From NCBI GenBank assembly GCA_019637095.1, contig JAHBWG010000004.1, positions 1 to 64,000 of the forward strand: a stretch of 64,000 nt of DNA, given 5' to 3'. Origin of the DNA: Sandaracinaceae bacterium. Lineage in GTDB: Bacteria; Myxococcota_A; Polyangia; Polyangiales; Sandaracinaceae. The notes beneath the pieces are model-generated. The model had not been told where the DNA came from. It was given only the letters and a program-made list of their open reading frames with translations, and did not search any database. Made by a program: the position numbers and the translations under genes. This document shows positions 54,490-63,484 of this stretch, one piece after another (the stretch's first letter is position 1; each line of letters begins with the position of its first letter).

Positions 54490-55635
54490 ATGCCCATGGA
54501 GCTGACGATCGACAAGCGGAGCTTCTTGCGCGGATTGGCGCGGACCCACAGCGTGGCCGACCGCAAGAGCTCGATGCCGATTCTCTCGAACGTCCTCTTG
54601 AGCACCGAGAGCACGAGCACGCTCCGTCTCGCCGCGACCGACCTGTACCTCGGCGTCAGCGCCACGGTCCCCGCGACCGTGAGCGCGGGCGGCTCGGTGG
54701 CCGTGTCGGCGCGCACGCTGTTCGAGATCGTGAAGAACCTCCCCGAGGGTGAGGTGCGCTGGCGCGTCGAGCCGAACGGCGCGGCCAAGATCGAGTGCGG
54801 CAAGGTCGAGTACACGATCCCCGGGATGTCCGGCGACGACTTCCCGCCGCTGCCGAGCCTCGGTCGCGCGGAGTTCGTCGAGCTCGACGCGGAGCGCGTC
54901 GGCGAGCTGATCGCGAAGACGAGCTACTCGATGAGCACCGACGACACGCGGCCGCACCTCGCGGGCGCGCTGTTCGAGGGCGAGGGCAAGACCCTGCGGA
55001 TGGTCACGACCGACGGCCACCGGCTCTCGAAGGCCGAGCACAAGATCGATGGCGACGCGATGCTGAGCTTCTCGATGCTCGTGCCCAACAAGGGCATCGG
55101 CGAGCTCAAGCGCCTGATCGAGGACCTCAAGGCCGACCGCAAGCGCGGCGAGGAGGACGCGCGGCCCACGCTCGGCGTCGCGACGACGGGAGGCAACGCC
55201 TTCTTCCGCGGCCACGAGGTGCTCTTGAGCGTGAAGCTCGCGGATGAGAGCTTCCCGCCCTACGCGAAGGTCATCCCGCAGCAGCAGAGCCGGCGCGTCG
55301 TCACCTCCCGGCAGTCGCTCGTGGACTCGCTGCGCCGCATCAGCCTGGTCTCGAACGACAAGAGCGGCGGCGTACGGCTCTCGGTCGACGCGGGCGTCTT
55401 GCGCATCGTCAGCGAGAACCCCGACGTCGGCGCGGGGAGCGAGCAGCTCGACGTCGACTACGCGGGCGGCCCGGTGACCATCGGCTTCAACGCGAAGTAC
55501 CTCCTCGACGTGCTCGGCGCGCTGACCGAGGACTCGGTCGCGCTCGAGCTGTCGGGCGAGCTCGATCCCGGCGTGATCAAGCCGGTCGGCGACACCGCGG
55601 ACTTCGTCGGGGTCGTCATGCCGATGCGCATTTGA
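54490..55635 (+). CDS. dnaN: DNA polymerase III sliding clamp (beta subunit)
   Basis: 381 aa from ATG 54490; ATG 54496 is equally possible. Opens MELTIDKRSFLRGLARTHSV, with KSSMPILSNVLL, FEIVKNLPEGEV, MVTTDGHRLSK and the C-terminal strand-closing DFVGVVMPMRI, as in all beta clamps. Forms the ring that tethers polymerase to DNA. Stop overlaps the recF TTG start. Confidence 0.96.
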   Translation: MPMELTIDKRSFLRGLARTHSVADRKSSMPILSNVLLSTESTSTLRLAATDLYLGVSATVPATVSAGGSVAVSARTLFEIVKNLPEGEVRWRVEPNGAAKIECGKVEYTIPGMSGDDFPPLPSLGRAEFVELDAERVGELIAKTSYSMSTDDTRPHLAGALFEGEGKTLRMVTTDGHRLSKAEHKIDGDAMLSFSMLVPNKGIGELKRLIEDLKADRKRGEEDARPTLGVATTGGNAFFRGHEVLLSVKLADESFPPYAKVIPQQQSRRVVTSRQSLVDSLRRISLVSNDKSGGVRLSVDAGVLRIVSENPDVGAGSEQLDVDYAGGPVTIGFNAKYLLDVLGALTEDSVALELSGELDPGVIKPVGDTADFVGVVMPMRI

Positions 55636-56750
55636 CTGCGCCTTCTACCGGCGCCCCGCCCGCGCTGCGGCTCGAGCGGCTCGTGCTGCGCGGGTTCCGC
55701 AACCTCGCCGACGTCGACCTCGCGCCCGGCCCGCGCTTCAACGTGCTCAGCGGCGACAACGGGCAGGGCAAGAGCAACCTGCTCGAGGCGATCTACTACC
55801 TCGGCGCGCTCGAGAGCTTCCGGCTCGCCGCCAAGGACGCGCTGATCGCGCACGACGCCGCGCGCGCGCTGCTCGCGGCCAAGCTCGCCGGCGGCGTCGC
55901 GCCGCGCACCGCCAAGATCTGGCTCGACCGCGCCGCGCCCCGCCGCCTCGCGCTCGACGACAAGCGCCCGCGTACGCGCGCGGACTGGCTCGCGGCCACG
56001 CCGATGGTCTTGTTCCACCCGGGCGACCTCGCGCTCGCGAGCGGCCCGCCGAGCGGCCGGCGAGCCCTGCTCGACCACGTCGCCGCGCGCCTCGCCCCCG
56101 AGTACGCGCGTGCGCTCGCCGACTACGAGACGGCGCTGAAGAGCCGCAACCGGCTCCTGCGGCAGGAGCACGCCGACCGGCGCTCCATCACGAGCTACGA
56201 CCCGCTGCTCGCCGCGCACGGCGCGGTGCTCGGCCTCGCGCGCGCGGCGCTCGTCGAGGAGCTCGAGCCGGCCACGCGCGAGGCGTTCGCGCGCATCGCG
56301 GGCGAGGAGCTCCCCCTCGAGGTGCGTTACCAGCCGCGCGTCCCGCCGCGCGAGGACGCGCTGCGGACCGCGCTCGCCCGCTCGCTCGACAAGGACCTCG
56401 CGCGCGGTTTCACGGCCGAGGGCCCGCACGCGGACGACCTCGCGCTCACCGTCCGGGAGCGGCGCGCGCGCCACCACGCCTCGCAGGGTCAGCACCGTAT
56501 GATCGTGCTCGCGCTCAAGGCGGCGGAGCTCACGGTGCTCGCGCGCCGGCTCGGGCTCGTGCCGATCCTGCTGCTCGACGACGTCTCGAGCGAGCTCGAT
56601 CCGACGCGCAATGCGCGCCTGATGGGCCTGCTCGACGAGCTCGGTGCGCAGGTGTTCGTCACGACGACGCAACCCGAGCTCATCCGCGTCGCGCACGACC
56701 GCGCCGACTACCGCGTCGTCGCCGGTCGCGTCGAGGCTCAGGCCCCGTAG
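55632..56750 (+). CDS. recF: DNA repair/recombination protein RecF
   Basis: 372 aa from TTG 55632, overlapping the dnaN stop. Walker A GDNGQGKSNLLEAIYYLGAL, the conserved LERLVLRGFRNLADVDL start, signature SQGQHRMIVLALKAAEL and Walker B ILLLDDVSSELDPTRNARL. ABC-type ATPase acting with RecO/RecR at gaps. Ends 13 nt beyond the start of the convergent FHA-GGDEF coding end. Confidence 0.95.
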   Translation: MTAPSTGAPPALRLERLVLRGFRNLADVDLAPGPRFNVLSGDNGQGKSNLLEAIYYLGALESFRLAAKDALIAHDAARALLAAKLAGGVAPRTAKIWLDRAAPRRLALDDKRPRTRADWLAATPMVLFHPGDLALASGPPSGRRALLDHVAARLAPEYARALADYETALKSRNRLLRQEHADRRSITSYDPLLAAHGAVLGLARAALVEELEPATREAFARIAGEELPLEVRYQPRVPPREDALRTALARSLDKDLARGFTAEGPHADDLALTVRERRARHHASQGQHRMIVLALKAAELTVLARRLGLVPILLLDDVSSELDPTRNARLMGLLDELGAQVFVTTTQPELIRVAHDRADYRVVAGRVEAQAP

Positions 56751-57703
56751 ACGCACACGCGATCGCGGCCCGCGTGCTTGGCCGCGTAGAGCGCGCGGTC
56801 GCCGGCCGTGAAGAGCGACTCGCGGCTTTGCCCGTGCATCGGCGCGCACGCGACCCCGATCGAGATCCCGGGCCGCAGCGCCACGCCACGGTGGTCGAAG
56901 TCGAACCCGCGCACTGCGGCGTGGATCTGCTCGGCCACCTGGCGCGACGCCTCGAGGTCGTGACCGGGCAGCGCGACGACGAACTCGTCCCCCCCGAAGC
57001 GCGCGGCGATCGCGTCCGCCGGCAGCACGCGCCCGATGAGCTTGCCGGTCTGCGCGATCACGTGCGCGCCGAAGAGGTGCCCGTGGGTGTCGTTGATCGT
57101 CTTGAGCCCGTCGAGGTCGAGGACCAACAGCCCGACCGGCGCCCCGCCGTGGCGGGCGAGCAGCTCGTCGAGCTCGCGGTCGAAGCGCCGCCGCTGGTAG
57201 AGGCCGGTCAGCTCGTCGACGTGGATCAGCCGCTGGAGCGCCTCGTCGTACGCCTCGTCGAGCGCGTCCTGCAGCTCGAAGCGGATCACCGTGTCGCCGA
57301 GCTCGATGCGGTCGCTGGGCGCGAGCACCTGCTCGCCCGCGACGCGCACCCCGTTGACGTGCGTGCCGTTGGTCGAGCCGAGGTCGATCAGCGCGAACCC
57401 GTCGCCGCGATCCTCGATGCGGAAGTGACGCGAAGACACGCGCGGGTCGCGCAGCACGAGGTCCGCGCGCGAGCTGCGCCCGACGACGAAGGTCGAGCCT
57501 GTGATGCGCTGGCGCTCCCCGACGTCCTCGCCGAGGATCACGACGCAGGTCGGCCGCCGCTTGCGCTCCTCGGCCGCCGCGAGCGCCCGGTGGCGGAGCT
57601 CGTCTCCGTCTCCGACCTGAAGCGTTCGCGCCACGTCGTCGGACGATTCGGTGCTCGATCCCCGCTTGCCCACGGACCCCCACGATACCAGGCTCTGCGC
57701 CAT
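56738..57703 (-). CDS. FHA-GGDEF diguanylate cyclase
   Basis: 321 aa from ATG 57703. Residues about 45-125 form an FHA domain (VVGRSSRADLVLRDPRVSSR, LGSTNGTHVNGVRV). Residues about 155-321 form a GGDEF domain with intact AARFGGDEFVVALP. The I-site is not conserved (PADA in place of RxxD), so no product inhibition at that site. Phosphothreonine recognition thus appears tied to c-di-GMP synthesis. The start codon overlaps the crtI start on the other strand. Confidence 0.9.
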   Translation of the reverse strand: MAQSLVSWGSVGKRGSSTESSDDVARTLQVGDGDELRHRALAAAEERKRRPTCVVILGEDVGERQRITGSTFVVGRSSRADLVLRDPRVSSRHFRIEDRGDGFALIDLGSTNGTHVNGVRVAGEQVLAPSDRIELGDTVIRFELQDALDEAYDEALQRLIHVDELTGLYQRRRFDRELDELLARHGGAPVGLLVLDLDGLKTINDTHGHLFGAHVIAQTGKLIGRVLPADAIAARFGGDEFVVALPGHDLEASRQVAEQIHAAVRGFDFDHRGVALRPGISIGVACAPMHGQSRESLFTAGDRALYAAKHAGRDRVCVYGA

Positions 57704-59282
57704 GCCGATGCCCCCGTCGTGGTCGGACAAGGTGCGCGCGCTCGCCCGTCGACCGGACCGGCTGCGGACCGGCGGACCTCCGGTCCCGGTCACCGAGCGC
57801 TCCCCGCACGCGGTGGTGATCGGGGCGGGCCTCGGTGGCCTCGCCGCCGCGGTCCGGCTCGGCGCGCGCGGCTATCGGGTCACCGTGCTCGACCGGCTCG
57901 ACCAGCCGGGCGGCCGCGCCCGCGTGTTTCGCGAGGGCGGCTTCGTGTTCGACGCGGGCCCGACCGTGATCACCGCGCCGTTCTTGCTCGAGGAGCTCTT
58001 CCGTCTCGCGGGCGAGGAGCTCTCTTCGCGGATCGATCTGCGCGAGGTCACGCCTTTCTATCGGATCCGCTTCCACGACGGGTCGGTGTTCGATTACACG
58101 GGCGACGCCGACGCGATGCGCGCCCAGATCCGCGCGCTCAGCCCGGGCGACGTCGAGGGCTACGAGCGGTTCCTCGCGCACTCGGAGCGCATCTACGAGG
58201 TCGGCTTCTCGATGCTCGCGCACGTGCCGTTCGACTCACCGATCGACATGGCGCGGATCCTCCCCGCGATGATGGAGCTCGAGAGCCTGCGCACCGTCTG
58301 GCAGCTCGTCGGCAAGTACGTGAAGCACGACAAGTTGCGGCAGGTGCTCTCGTTCCACACGCTGCTCGTCGGGGGCAACCCGTTCGCGACGAGCTCGATC
58401 TACGCGCTCATCGCCTTCCTCGAACGCGACCTGCGCGTCTGGTTCGCGATGGGCGGCACGGGAGAGATCGTGCGCGCGCTCGTCGGGCTCGTCGAGGAGC
58501 GCCTCGGCGGACGCGTGCGGCTCGGTGAGGAGGTGCGGCGCATCGTGGTCGAGGGCGGGCGCGCGCGCGGCGTCGAGCTCGCGAGCGGGGAGCGCCTCGA
58601 CGCCTCGGTCGTCGTCTCGAACGCGGACGCCGCGTGGACCTACCGTCACCTCGTCGCGCCCGAAGATCGGCCGCGCTGGTCCGATCGCCGCATCGAGCGC
58701 GCGCGCTACTCGATGGGCTTGTTCGTCTGGTACTTCGGGACGGATCGCGTCTACGCCGACGTCGCCCACCACACGATCCTGCTCGGCCCGCGCTACGAGG
58801 GCCTCTTGTCGGACATCTTCTCGCGCAAGGTGCTCTCCGAGGACTTCAGCCTCTACCTGCACCGCCCCACGGCGACCGATCCGTCGATGGCGCCCGCGGG
58901 TTGCGACACCTTCTACGTGCTCTCGCCGGTCCCGCACCTCGACGCGGGCGTCGACTGGGGCGTCGAGGCCGAGCGCTACCGCGAGAAGATCCAGCGCTAC
59001 CTCGCGGACACGATCCTGCCCGGGCTCGACGCGCACGTCGTCGCGTCGCGCCTCTTGACGCCGCAGCACTTCCGCGACGAGTACCTCTCGCTCAAGGGCG
59101 CGGCGTTCAGCCTCGAGCCGGTGCTGCACCAGAGCGCGTACTTCCGGCCGCACAACCGGAGCGAGGACGTCGCCGGGCTCTACCTCGTCGGCGCGGGCAC
59201 GCACCCGGGCGCGGGCTTGCCCGGCGTGCTCTCGAGCGCGCGCGTGCTCGACACGGTGGTGCCCGATCCCGAGGTGCGTTGA
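57702..59282 (+). CDS. crtI: Phytoene desaturase
   Basis: 526 aa from ATG 57702 (MPMPPSWSDKV). FAD-binding dinucleotide fold VVIGAGLGGLAAAVRLGARG, then DRLDQPGGRARVFREGGFVFD, and the C-terminal carotenoid signature LVGAGTHPGAGLPGVLSSAR. Desaturates phytoene toward lycopene, membrane associated. Followed by crtB with a TTGA overlap. Alternative start ATG 57708 gives nearly the same protein. Confidence 0.95.
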   Translation: MPMPPSWSDKVRALARRPDRLRTGGPPVPVTERSPHAVVIGAGLGGLAAAVRLGARGYRVTVLDRLDQPGGRARVFREGGFVFDAGPTVITAPFLLEELFRLAGEELSSRIDLREVTPFYRIRFHDGSVFDYTGDADAMRAQIRALSPGDVEGYERFLAHSERIYEVGFSMLAHVPFDSPIDMARILPAMMELESLRTVWQLVGKYVKHDKLRQVLSFHTLLVGGNPFATSSIYALIAFLERDLRVWFAMGGTGEIVRALVGLVEERLGGRVRLGEEVRRIVVEGGRARGVELASGERLDASVVVSNADAAWTYRHLVAPEDRPRWSDRRIERARYSMGLFVWYFGTDRVYADVAHHTILLGPRYEGLLSDIFSRKVLSEDFSLYLHRPTATDPSMAPAGCDTFYVLSPVPHLDAGVDWGVEAERYREKIQRYLADTILPGLDAHVVASRLLTPQHFRDEYLSLKGAAFSLEPVLHQSAYFRPHNRSEDVAGLYLVGAGTHPGAGLPGVLSSARVLDTVVPDPEVR

Positions 59283-60205
59283 GCGCGCCCCCCGATCCCG
59301 GCGTCCTCGCCGAGTGCCGGGCGACGCTCGCGCGGGGCAGCAAGAGCTTCCGCGCCGCCTCGATCGTGCTGCCGCGCCGGCTGCGCGATCCGGTCGCGGC
59401 CTACTACGCGTTCTGTCGCGTGAGCGACGACGCGGTGGACGCGAGCGACGATCCTGCGCGCGCGCTCGCCCTGCTGCGCGGGCGGCTCGACGCGATCGCC
59501 GCCGGCGCGCCGGGCCCGGACGCGGCCGACCGCGGCCTCGCGTGGGTGATGCAGGCGTACGCGATCCCGCGCACGCCGCTCGACGCGCTGCTCGAGGGCT
59601 ACGCGTGGGACGCGGCCGGCCGTCGCTACGAGACGCTCGGCGACGTCCGCGCGTACGGCGCCCGCGTCGCGGGCAGCGTCGGTGTGGTGATGAGCCTGAT
59701 CATGGGTCGCCGCGCGCCGGCCGTGCTCGCACGCGCGGCGGAGCTCGGCGTGGCGATGCAGCTCACGAACATCGCGCGCGACGTGGGCGAGGACGCCCGC
59801 GCGGGTCGCGTCTACCTCCCGCTCGCGTGGCTGCGCGAGGAGGGGATCTCCGCTCAGGCGCTGCTCGCGCAGCCAGGCTTCACCGCGGGGCTCGGCGTCT
59901 GCGTCGCGCGCCTGCTCGAGCACGCCGACGTGCTCTACCGCCGCGCCGCGCCCGGGATCGCGGCGCTCCCGCGCGATTGCCGCTGGGCGATCGCGAGCGC
60001 GAGCGCGATCTACGCCGACATCGGCCGCGCCGTGCGTGAGCGCGGGTACGACTCGGTGAGCGCGCGCGCGTTCACCCGCTCACGCGACAAGGTCTGGCGC
60101 ATCGCGGCGGCGGCGGCGCGGGCCCTTCCCGAGCGCGCGGCGAGCTGTCACGATGCGCCGCCCCTGCCGGAGGTTCGGTTCCTCCTCTCGGGGGTCGCGT
60201 CGTGA
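59279..60205 (+). CDS. crtB: Phytoene synthase
   Basis: 308 aa from TTG 59279. Two Asp-rich motifs for prenyl diphosphate binding: YAFCRVSDDAVDASDD (first DxxxD) and QLTNIARDVGEDARAGRVYL (second). Begins GSKSFRAASIVLPRRLRDPV as in CrtB enzymes. Condenses two GGPP to phytoene; no GGPP synthase gene lies in the window. TTG and overlap starts suggest coupling to crtI. Confidence 0.95.
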   Translation: MSAPPDPGVLAECRATLARGSKSFRAASIVLPRRLRDPVAAYYAFCRVSDDAVDASDDPARALALLRGRLDAIAAGAPGPDAADRGLAWVMQAYAIPRTPLDALLEGYAWDAAGRRYETLGDVRAYGARVAGSVGVVMSLIMGRRAPAVLARAAELGVAMQLTNIARDVGEDARAGRVYLPLAWLREEGISAQALLAQPGFTAGLGVCVARLLEHADVLYRRAAPGIAALPRDCRWAIASASAIYADIGRAVRERGYDSVSARAFTRSRDKVWRIAAAAARALPERAASCHDAPPLPEVRFLLSGVAS

Positions 60206-60921
60206 CCGAGCCTCCGATCGAGCCCTTGGCCAAGCCCAGCGTCCCGCGCGCGTTCGACCGCGTCGCCGCGACGTACGATCGGCTGACGTCGCTCAACCCG
60301 GGCTACCACCGCCACCTCGCGGCGAGCGCCGCGCGCCTCACGATCCGCACCGCGCGCCCGCGGCTGCTCGACCTCTGCTGCGGGACGGGCGCGAGCACCG
60401 AGGCGCTCCGCGGCGCGTTCCCCGACGCGTCGATCGTCGGGCTCGACGCGTCGGCGGGGATGCTCGCGATCGCCCGCGCGAAGCCGTCTCTGCACGGCGT
60501 GCGCTTCGTCGAGGCGGACGCGGTCGAGCCGGGCGCCGTCGTCGAGGGCCCGTTCGACGGAGCGCTGATGGCGTACGGGATCCGCAACCTCGCCGAGCCG
60601 GATCGCGCGCTCGCGAACCTGCGCGCCCTCCTCGCGCCGGGCGCGTCGGTGGTGTTCCACGAGTACTCCGTGGCGGACGCGAGCCGGGCGCGCCGGCTCC
60701 TCTGGGACGCGGTGTGCTGGGGTGTGATCGTGCCCGGCGGGCTCCTCACCGCGCGCGACGCGGCGCTCTACCGCTACCTCCACCGCAGCGTGCGCGACTT
60801 CGATGGGGTGCGCGCGTTCGAGGAGCGCCTGCGCCGCGCCGGCTTCGTCGACGTGTGGACCGGCGCGATGGACGGCTGGCAGCGCGGCATCGTCCACTCG
60901 TTCGTCGCGAGGACCCCGTGA
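60202..60921 (+). CDS. SAM-dependent methyltransferase (UbiE/CrtT-like)
   Basis: 239 aa from GTG 60202, overlapping the crtB stop. SAM-binding motif LLDLCCGTGASTEALRG, then GLDASAGMLAIARAK and GALMAYGIRNLAEPDRAL as in UbiE/COQ5. The carotenoid operon location parallels CrtT-like genes in actinobacterial isorenieratene clusters, so a carotenoid is the likely acceptor, but a quinone methyltransferase cannot be excluded. Confidence 0.85.
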   Translation: MTEPPIEPLAKPSVPRAFDRVAATYDRLTSLNPGYHRHLAASAARLTIRTARPRLLDLCCGTGASTEALRGAFPDASIVGLDASAGMLAIARAKPSLHGVRFVEADAVEPGAVVEGPFDGALMAYGIRNLAEPDRALANLRALLAPGASVVFHEYSVADASRARRLLWDAVCWGVIVPGGLLTARDAALYRYLHRSVRDFDGVRAFEERLRRAGFVDVWTGAMDGWQRGIVHSFVARTP

Positions 60922-62444
60922 GCCTGCTCGACGGGCTCGGCCTCGGGCCGCGCGAGCTGCGCGGCATGAGCCGCGGGACGCGCGAGCGCGTCGACACGGG
61001 CACGCGCGCGATCGTGGTCGGCGGCGGGCTCGCGGGGGTCGCGGCGGCGTGCGTGCTCGCGGAGCGCGGCGTGAAGGTGACGCTCTGTGAGAAGGAGCCG
61101 CACCTCGGCGGTCGTGTGAGCGCGTGGACGGAGCGGCTCCCGGACGGGACGCCCTACCAGATGGAGCGCGGCTTCCACGCGTTCTTCCGGCAGTACTACA
61201 ACCTCCGCAACCTCCTGCGGCGGGTCGATCCTCGGCTCGAGCGGCTGCGCCCGCTCGACGACTACCCGATCCTCGGGCCCGACGGGCTCGTCGAGTCCTT
61301 CAAGGGGCTGCCGCGCACGCCGCCGCTCAACCTGATGGCGCTCCTGCGCCGGACGCGCTTCGTCACGCTCGCGGATCTGCGCGGCGTCGACGTACCGGCG
61401 GCGCAACGAATGTTGCGATTCGACATGTCGAAGACCTACGCGACGTTCGATGACACGACCGCCGCCGACTACCTCGCCTCGCTCCGCTTCCCCGAGCGCG
61501 GCCGGCAGATGCTCTTCGATGTCTTCGCCCACTCGTTCTTCAACCCCGAGGACGAGATGAGCGCGGCGGAGATGTTGATGATGTTCCACTTCTACTTCCT
61601 CGGGAACCCGGAGGGCCTCGTCTTCGACGTGCTCGACGAGCCGTTCTCCGACGCGCTGTGGAAGCCGATGGAGCGCTACCTCGAGGGCCTCGGGGTCGAG
61701 CTGCGCCTGGGCCAGCCCGTCGAGCGGGTGGAGCGCCTCAAGAACGGCAGCGCGTGGCGCGCCGAGCTCGTCGGCGCGCACGTCGAGGGCGACGCGCTGG
61801 TGCTCGCGGTGACCGTGCCGGCGCTCCGCGCGCTCTTCGGGGCGTCCGACGCGCTGCGGGTCGACGCCGAGCTCGCGGGCGCCATCGACGCGCTCGACGT
61901 CACGCGCCCCTTCGCGGTGTGGAGGCAGTACCTCGATCGCGCGGCGGAGCCCTCGCGCGCGCCGTTCGCGGGGACGGCCGGGATGGGCCTGCTCGACAAC
62001 GTCTCGCTGTTCGAGCGCTTCGAGGGCGAGAGCCGGCGCTGGTCTCTGCGCACCGGCGGCTCCGTCGTCGAGCTGCACGCGTACGCCTGCCCGCACGCCG
62101 ACGCCGACGCGATCCGCGCCGAGCTGCGCGCCGGGCTCGAGACGCTCTACCCCGAGCTGGCCGGCGCGCGCGTGATCCACGAGTCATGGCTCTTCTCGCA
62201 GGACTGTCCGGCGTTCGGGCCGGGCACCCACGCCCGCCGCCCGCGCGTGTCGACGCCGTACGGCAACGTCGTGCTCGCCGGCGACTTCGTGAAGCTCCCG
62301 TTCCCGACCGCGCTGATGGAGCGCGCGACGAGCGCGGGGATGCTCGCCGCCAACCACCTCCTCGATCGCTGGGACGTGCGCGGCGAGCCGCTCTACTCGA
62401 TCCCGCCGCGCGGCTTCATGGCGAGCCTGCCGCTCGGGAGCTGA
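60918..62444 (+). CDS. crtU: CrtU-like carotenoid desaturase/methyltransferase
   Basis: 508 aa from GTG 60918. FAD motif IVVGGGLAGVAAACVLAERG, EKEPHLGGRVSAW, and the family-like MERGFHAFFRQYYNLRNLLR, DYPILGPDGLVESF and LVLAGDFVKLPFPTALMERA. I recall CrtU, which makes aromatic end groups from beta-carotene, having this RGFHAFFRQYYNLR sequence. A plain CrtI-like desaturase is the alternative. Its end overlaps the convergent Rieske gene by 52 nt. No lycopene cyclase gene is in the window. Confidence 0.75.
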   Translation: MSLLDGLGLGPRELRGMSRGTRERVDTGTRAIVVGGGLAGVAAACVLAERGVKVTLCEKEPHLGGRVSAWTERLPDGTPYQMERGFHAFFRQYYNLRNLLRRVDPRLERLRPLDDYPILGPDGLVESFKGLPRTPPLNLMALLRRTRFVTLADLRGVDVPAAQRMLRFDMSKTYATFDDTTAADYLASLRFPERGRQMLFDVFAHSFFNPEDEMSAAEMLMMFHFYFLGNPEGLVFDVLDEPFSDALWKPMERYLEGLGVELRLGQPVERVERLKNGSAWRAELVGAHVEGDALVLAVTVPALRALFGASDALRVDAELAGAIDALDVTRPFAVWRQYLDRAAEPSRAPFAGTAGMGLLDNVSLFERFEGESRRWSLRTGGSVVELHAYACPHADADAIRAELRAGLETLYPELAGARVIHESWLFSQDCPAFGPGTHARRPRVSTPYGNVVLAGDFVKLPFPTALMERATSAGMLAANHLLDRWDVRGEPLYSIPPRGFMASLPLGS

Positions 62445-63424
62445 GCGGCGGGTTGAGCCGTCGGGCCCGTGAGCGCCTCGCGCAGCGCGTACGTGCGCTC
62501 GGCGTAGGCGCGGTCGTCGACCCAGAGCCGCGCGGCGCGCGCCTCGATCAGCGGCCGCGCCACGCGGCCCAGGCGCGACAAGAGCGGGAAGAGCGCGCGG
62601 TCGCTCGTCGCGAGCGTCGCCTCGATCACCGCCGTGCGCCCCGGCTCGAGCGGCGTCGCGTGCGTCTCGACCACCGAGCCCACGCCGTCGCCTCGCACGA
62701 TGGTCATCACGATGGTGCGCGGGTCGGGGCAGTGGAAGCGCGCGTCGACCTCCATCGCGAGGGGGCCGAGCACCTTGTAGACGACGCGCACGGTGATCTG
62801 CGCCTCGTCCTCGTCCACGACGCGCAAGCGCAAGAAGCTGTGCGGGTGGAAGTGCACGCCGTGCCACGGGTCGAGCCGGTTCGCGAGCACGTCGCGCGGC
62901 GCGCACCGCGCCTCCATGCGGATCACGCCGCGCAGCGAGCGCGCCGGTCGCGCCGCCAGGATCGGCGCGTCGGTCGCGCGCTCGCCCGGCGCGAGCAGCT
63001 CGGGCAGGCGCACCCACGCGAGGACTCCATCGTCGTGCGTAGGGAAGGGCGCCCACGCGCCGCGGCGTCCCGCCCCGAGCGCGAGGCCGTGCCACGGGCA
63101 CACGATCCGGCCCTCGGGGTCGACGCGCCCCTCACAGAGCGACGCGCCCATGTGAGGGCACGCCTCCGGCGCGGCGCGCGGCCCGTCCGGGCCCTGCCAC
63201 ACCACCATCGCGCGGCCGGCCACGACGATTCGCCGCGGCGCGCGCGTGACGCGGTCGCTCGCGTCGAGCACCGCCCAGCCGCCCGAGGGCAGCGCGAGCG
63301 CCCGCGCGAGGGCGCGCTCGATGCGCGCCGGATCGGCCGCGGCCCAGTCCGGTACGCCGTCGCGCGGGCGGGCGTCGGGGGCCTCGCGCGCGGGGTCCCG
63401 TCCGAAGAGGACGAAGCGGGCCAT
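62393..63424 (-). CDS. Rieske 2Fe-2S protein of carotenoid cluster (DUF5914-like)
   Basis: 343 aa. Rieske ligands in CPHMGASLCEG and CPWHGLALGAG (Cys-x-His, Cys-x-x-His) at about 88 and 107. The ~200-residue C-terminal part (LDPWHGVHFHPHSFLRLRVV, VDARFHCPDPRTIVMTIVRG) resembles the long oxygenase-like tail of DUF5914 proteins found with actinobacterial carotenoid genes, with a His-rich WHGVHFHPH possible iron site. Probably an oxygenase acting on carotenoids. Converges with and overlaps crtU by 52 nt. Confidence 0.8.
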   Translation of the reverse strand: MARFVLFGRDPAREAPDARPRDGVPDWAAADPARIERALARALALPSGGWAVLDASDRVTRAPRRIVVAGRAMVVWQGPDGPRAAPEACPHMGASLCEGRVDPEGRIVCPWHGLALGAGRRGAWAPFPTHDDGVLAWVRLPELLAPGERATDAPILAARPARSLRGVIRMEARCAPRDVLANRLDPWHGVHFHPHSFLRLRVVDEDEAQITVRVVYKVLGPLAMEVDARFHCPDPRTIVMTIVRGDGVGSVVETHATPLEPGRTAVIEATLATSDRALFPLLSRLGRVARPLIEARAARLWVDDRAYAERTYALREALTGPTAQPAAQLPSGRLAMKPRGGIE

Positions 63425-63484
63425 GGGGCCTCATGTAGCACTCATTCGTCCTCCGGCCCGAGGCCGGGTATGATGGCGAGGCCC

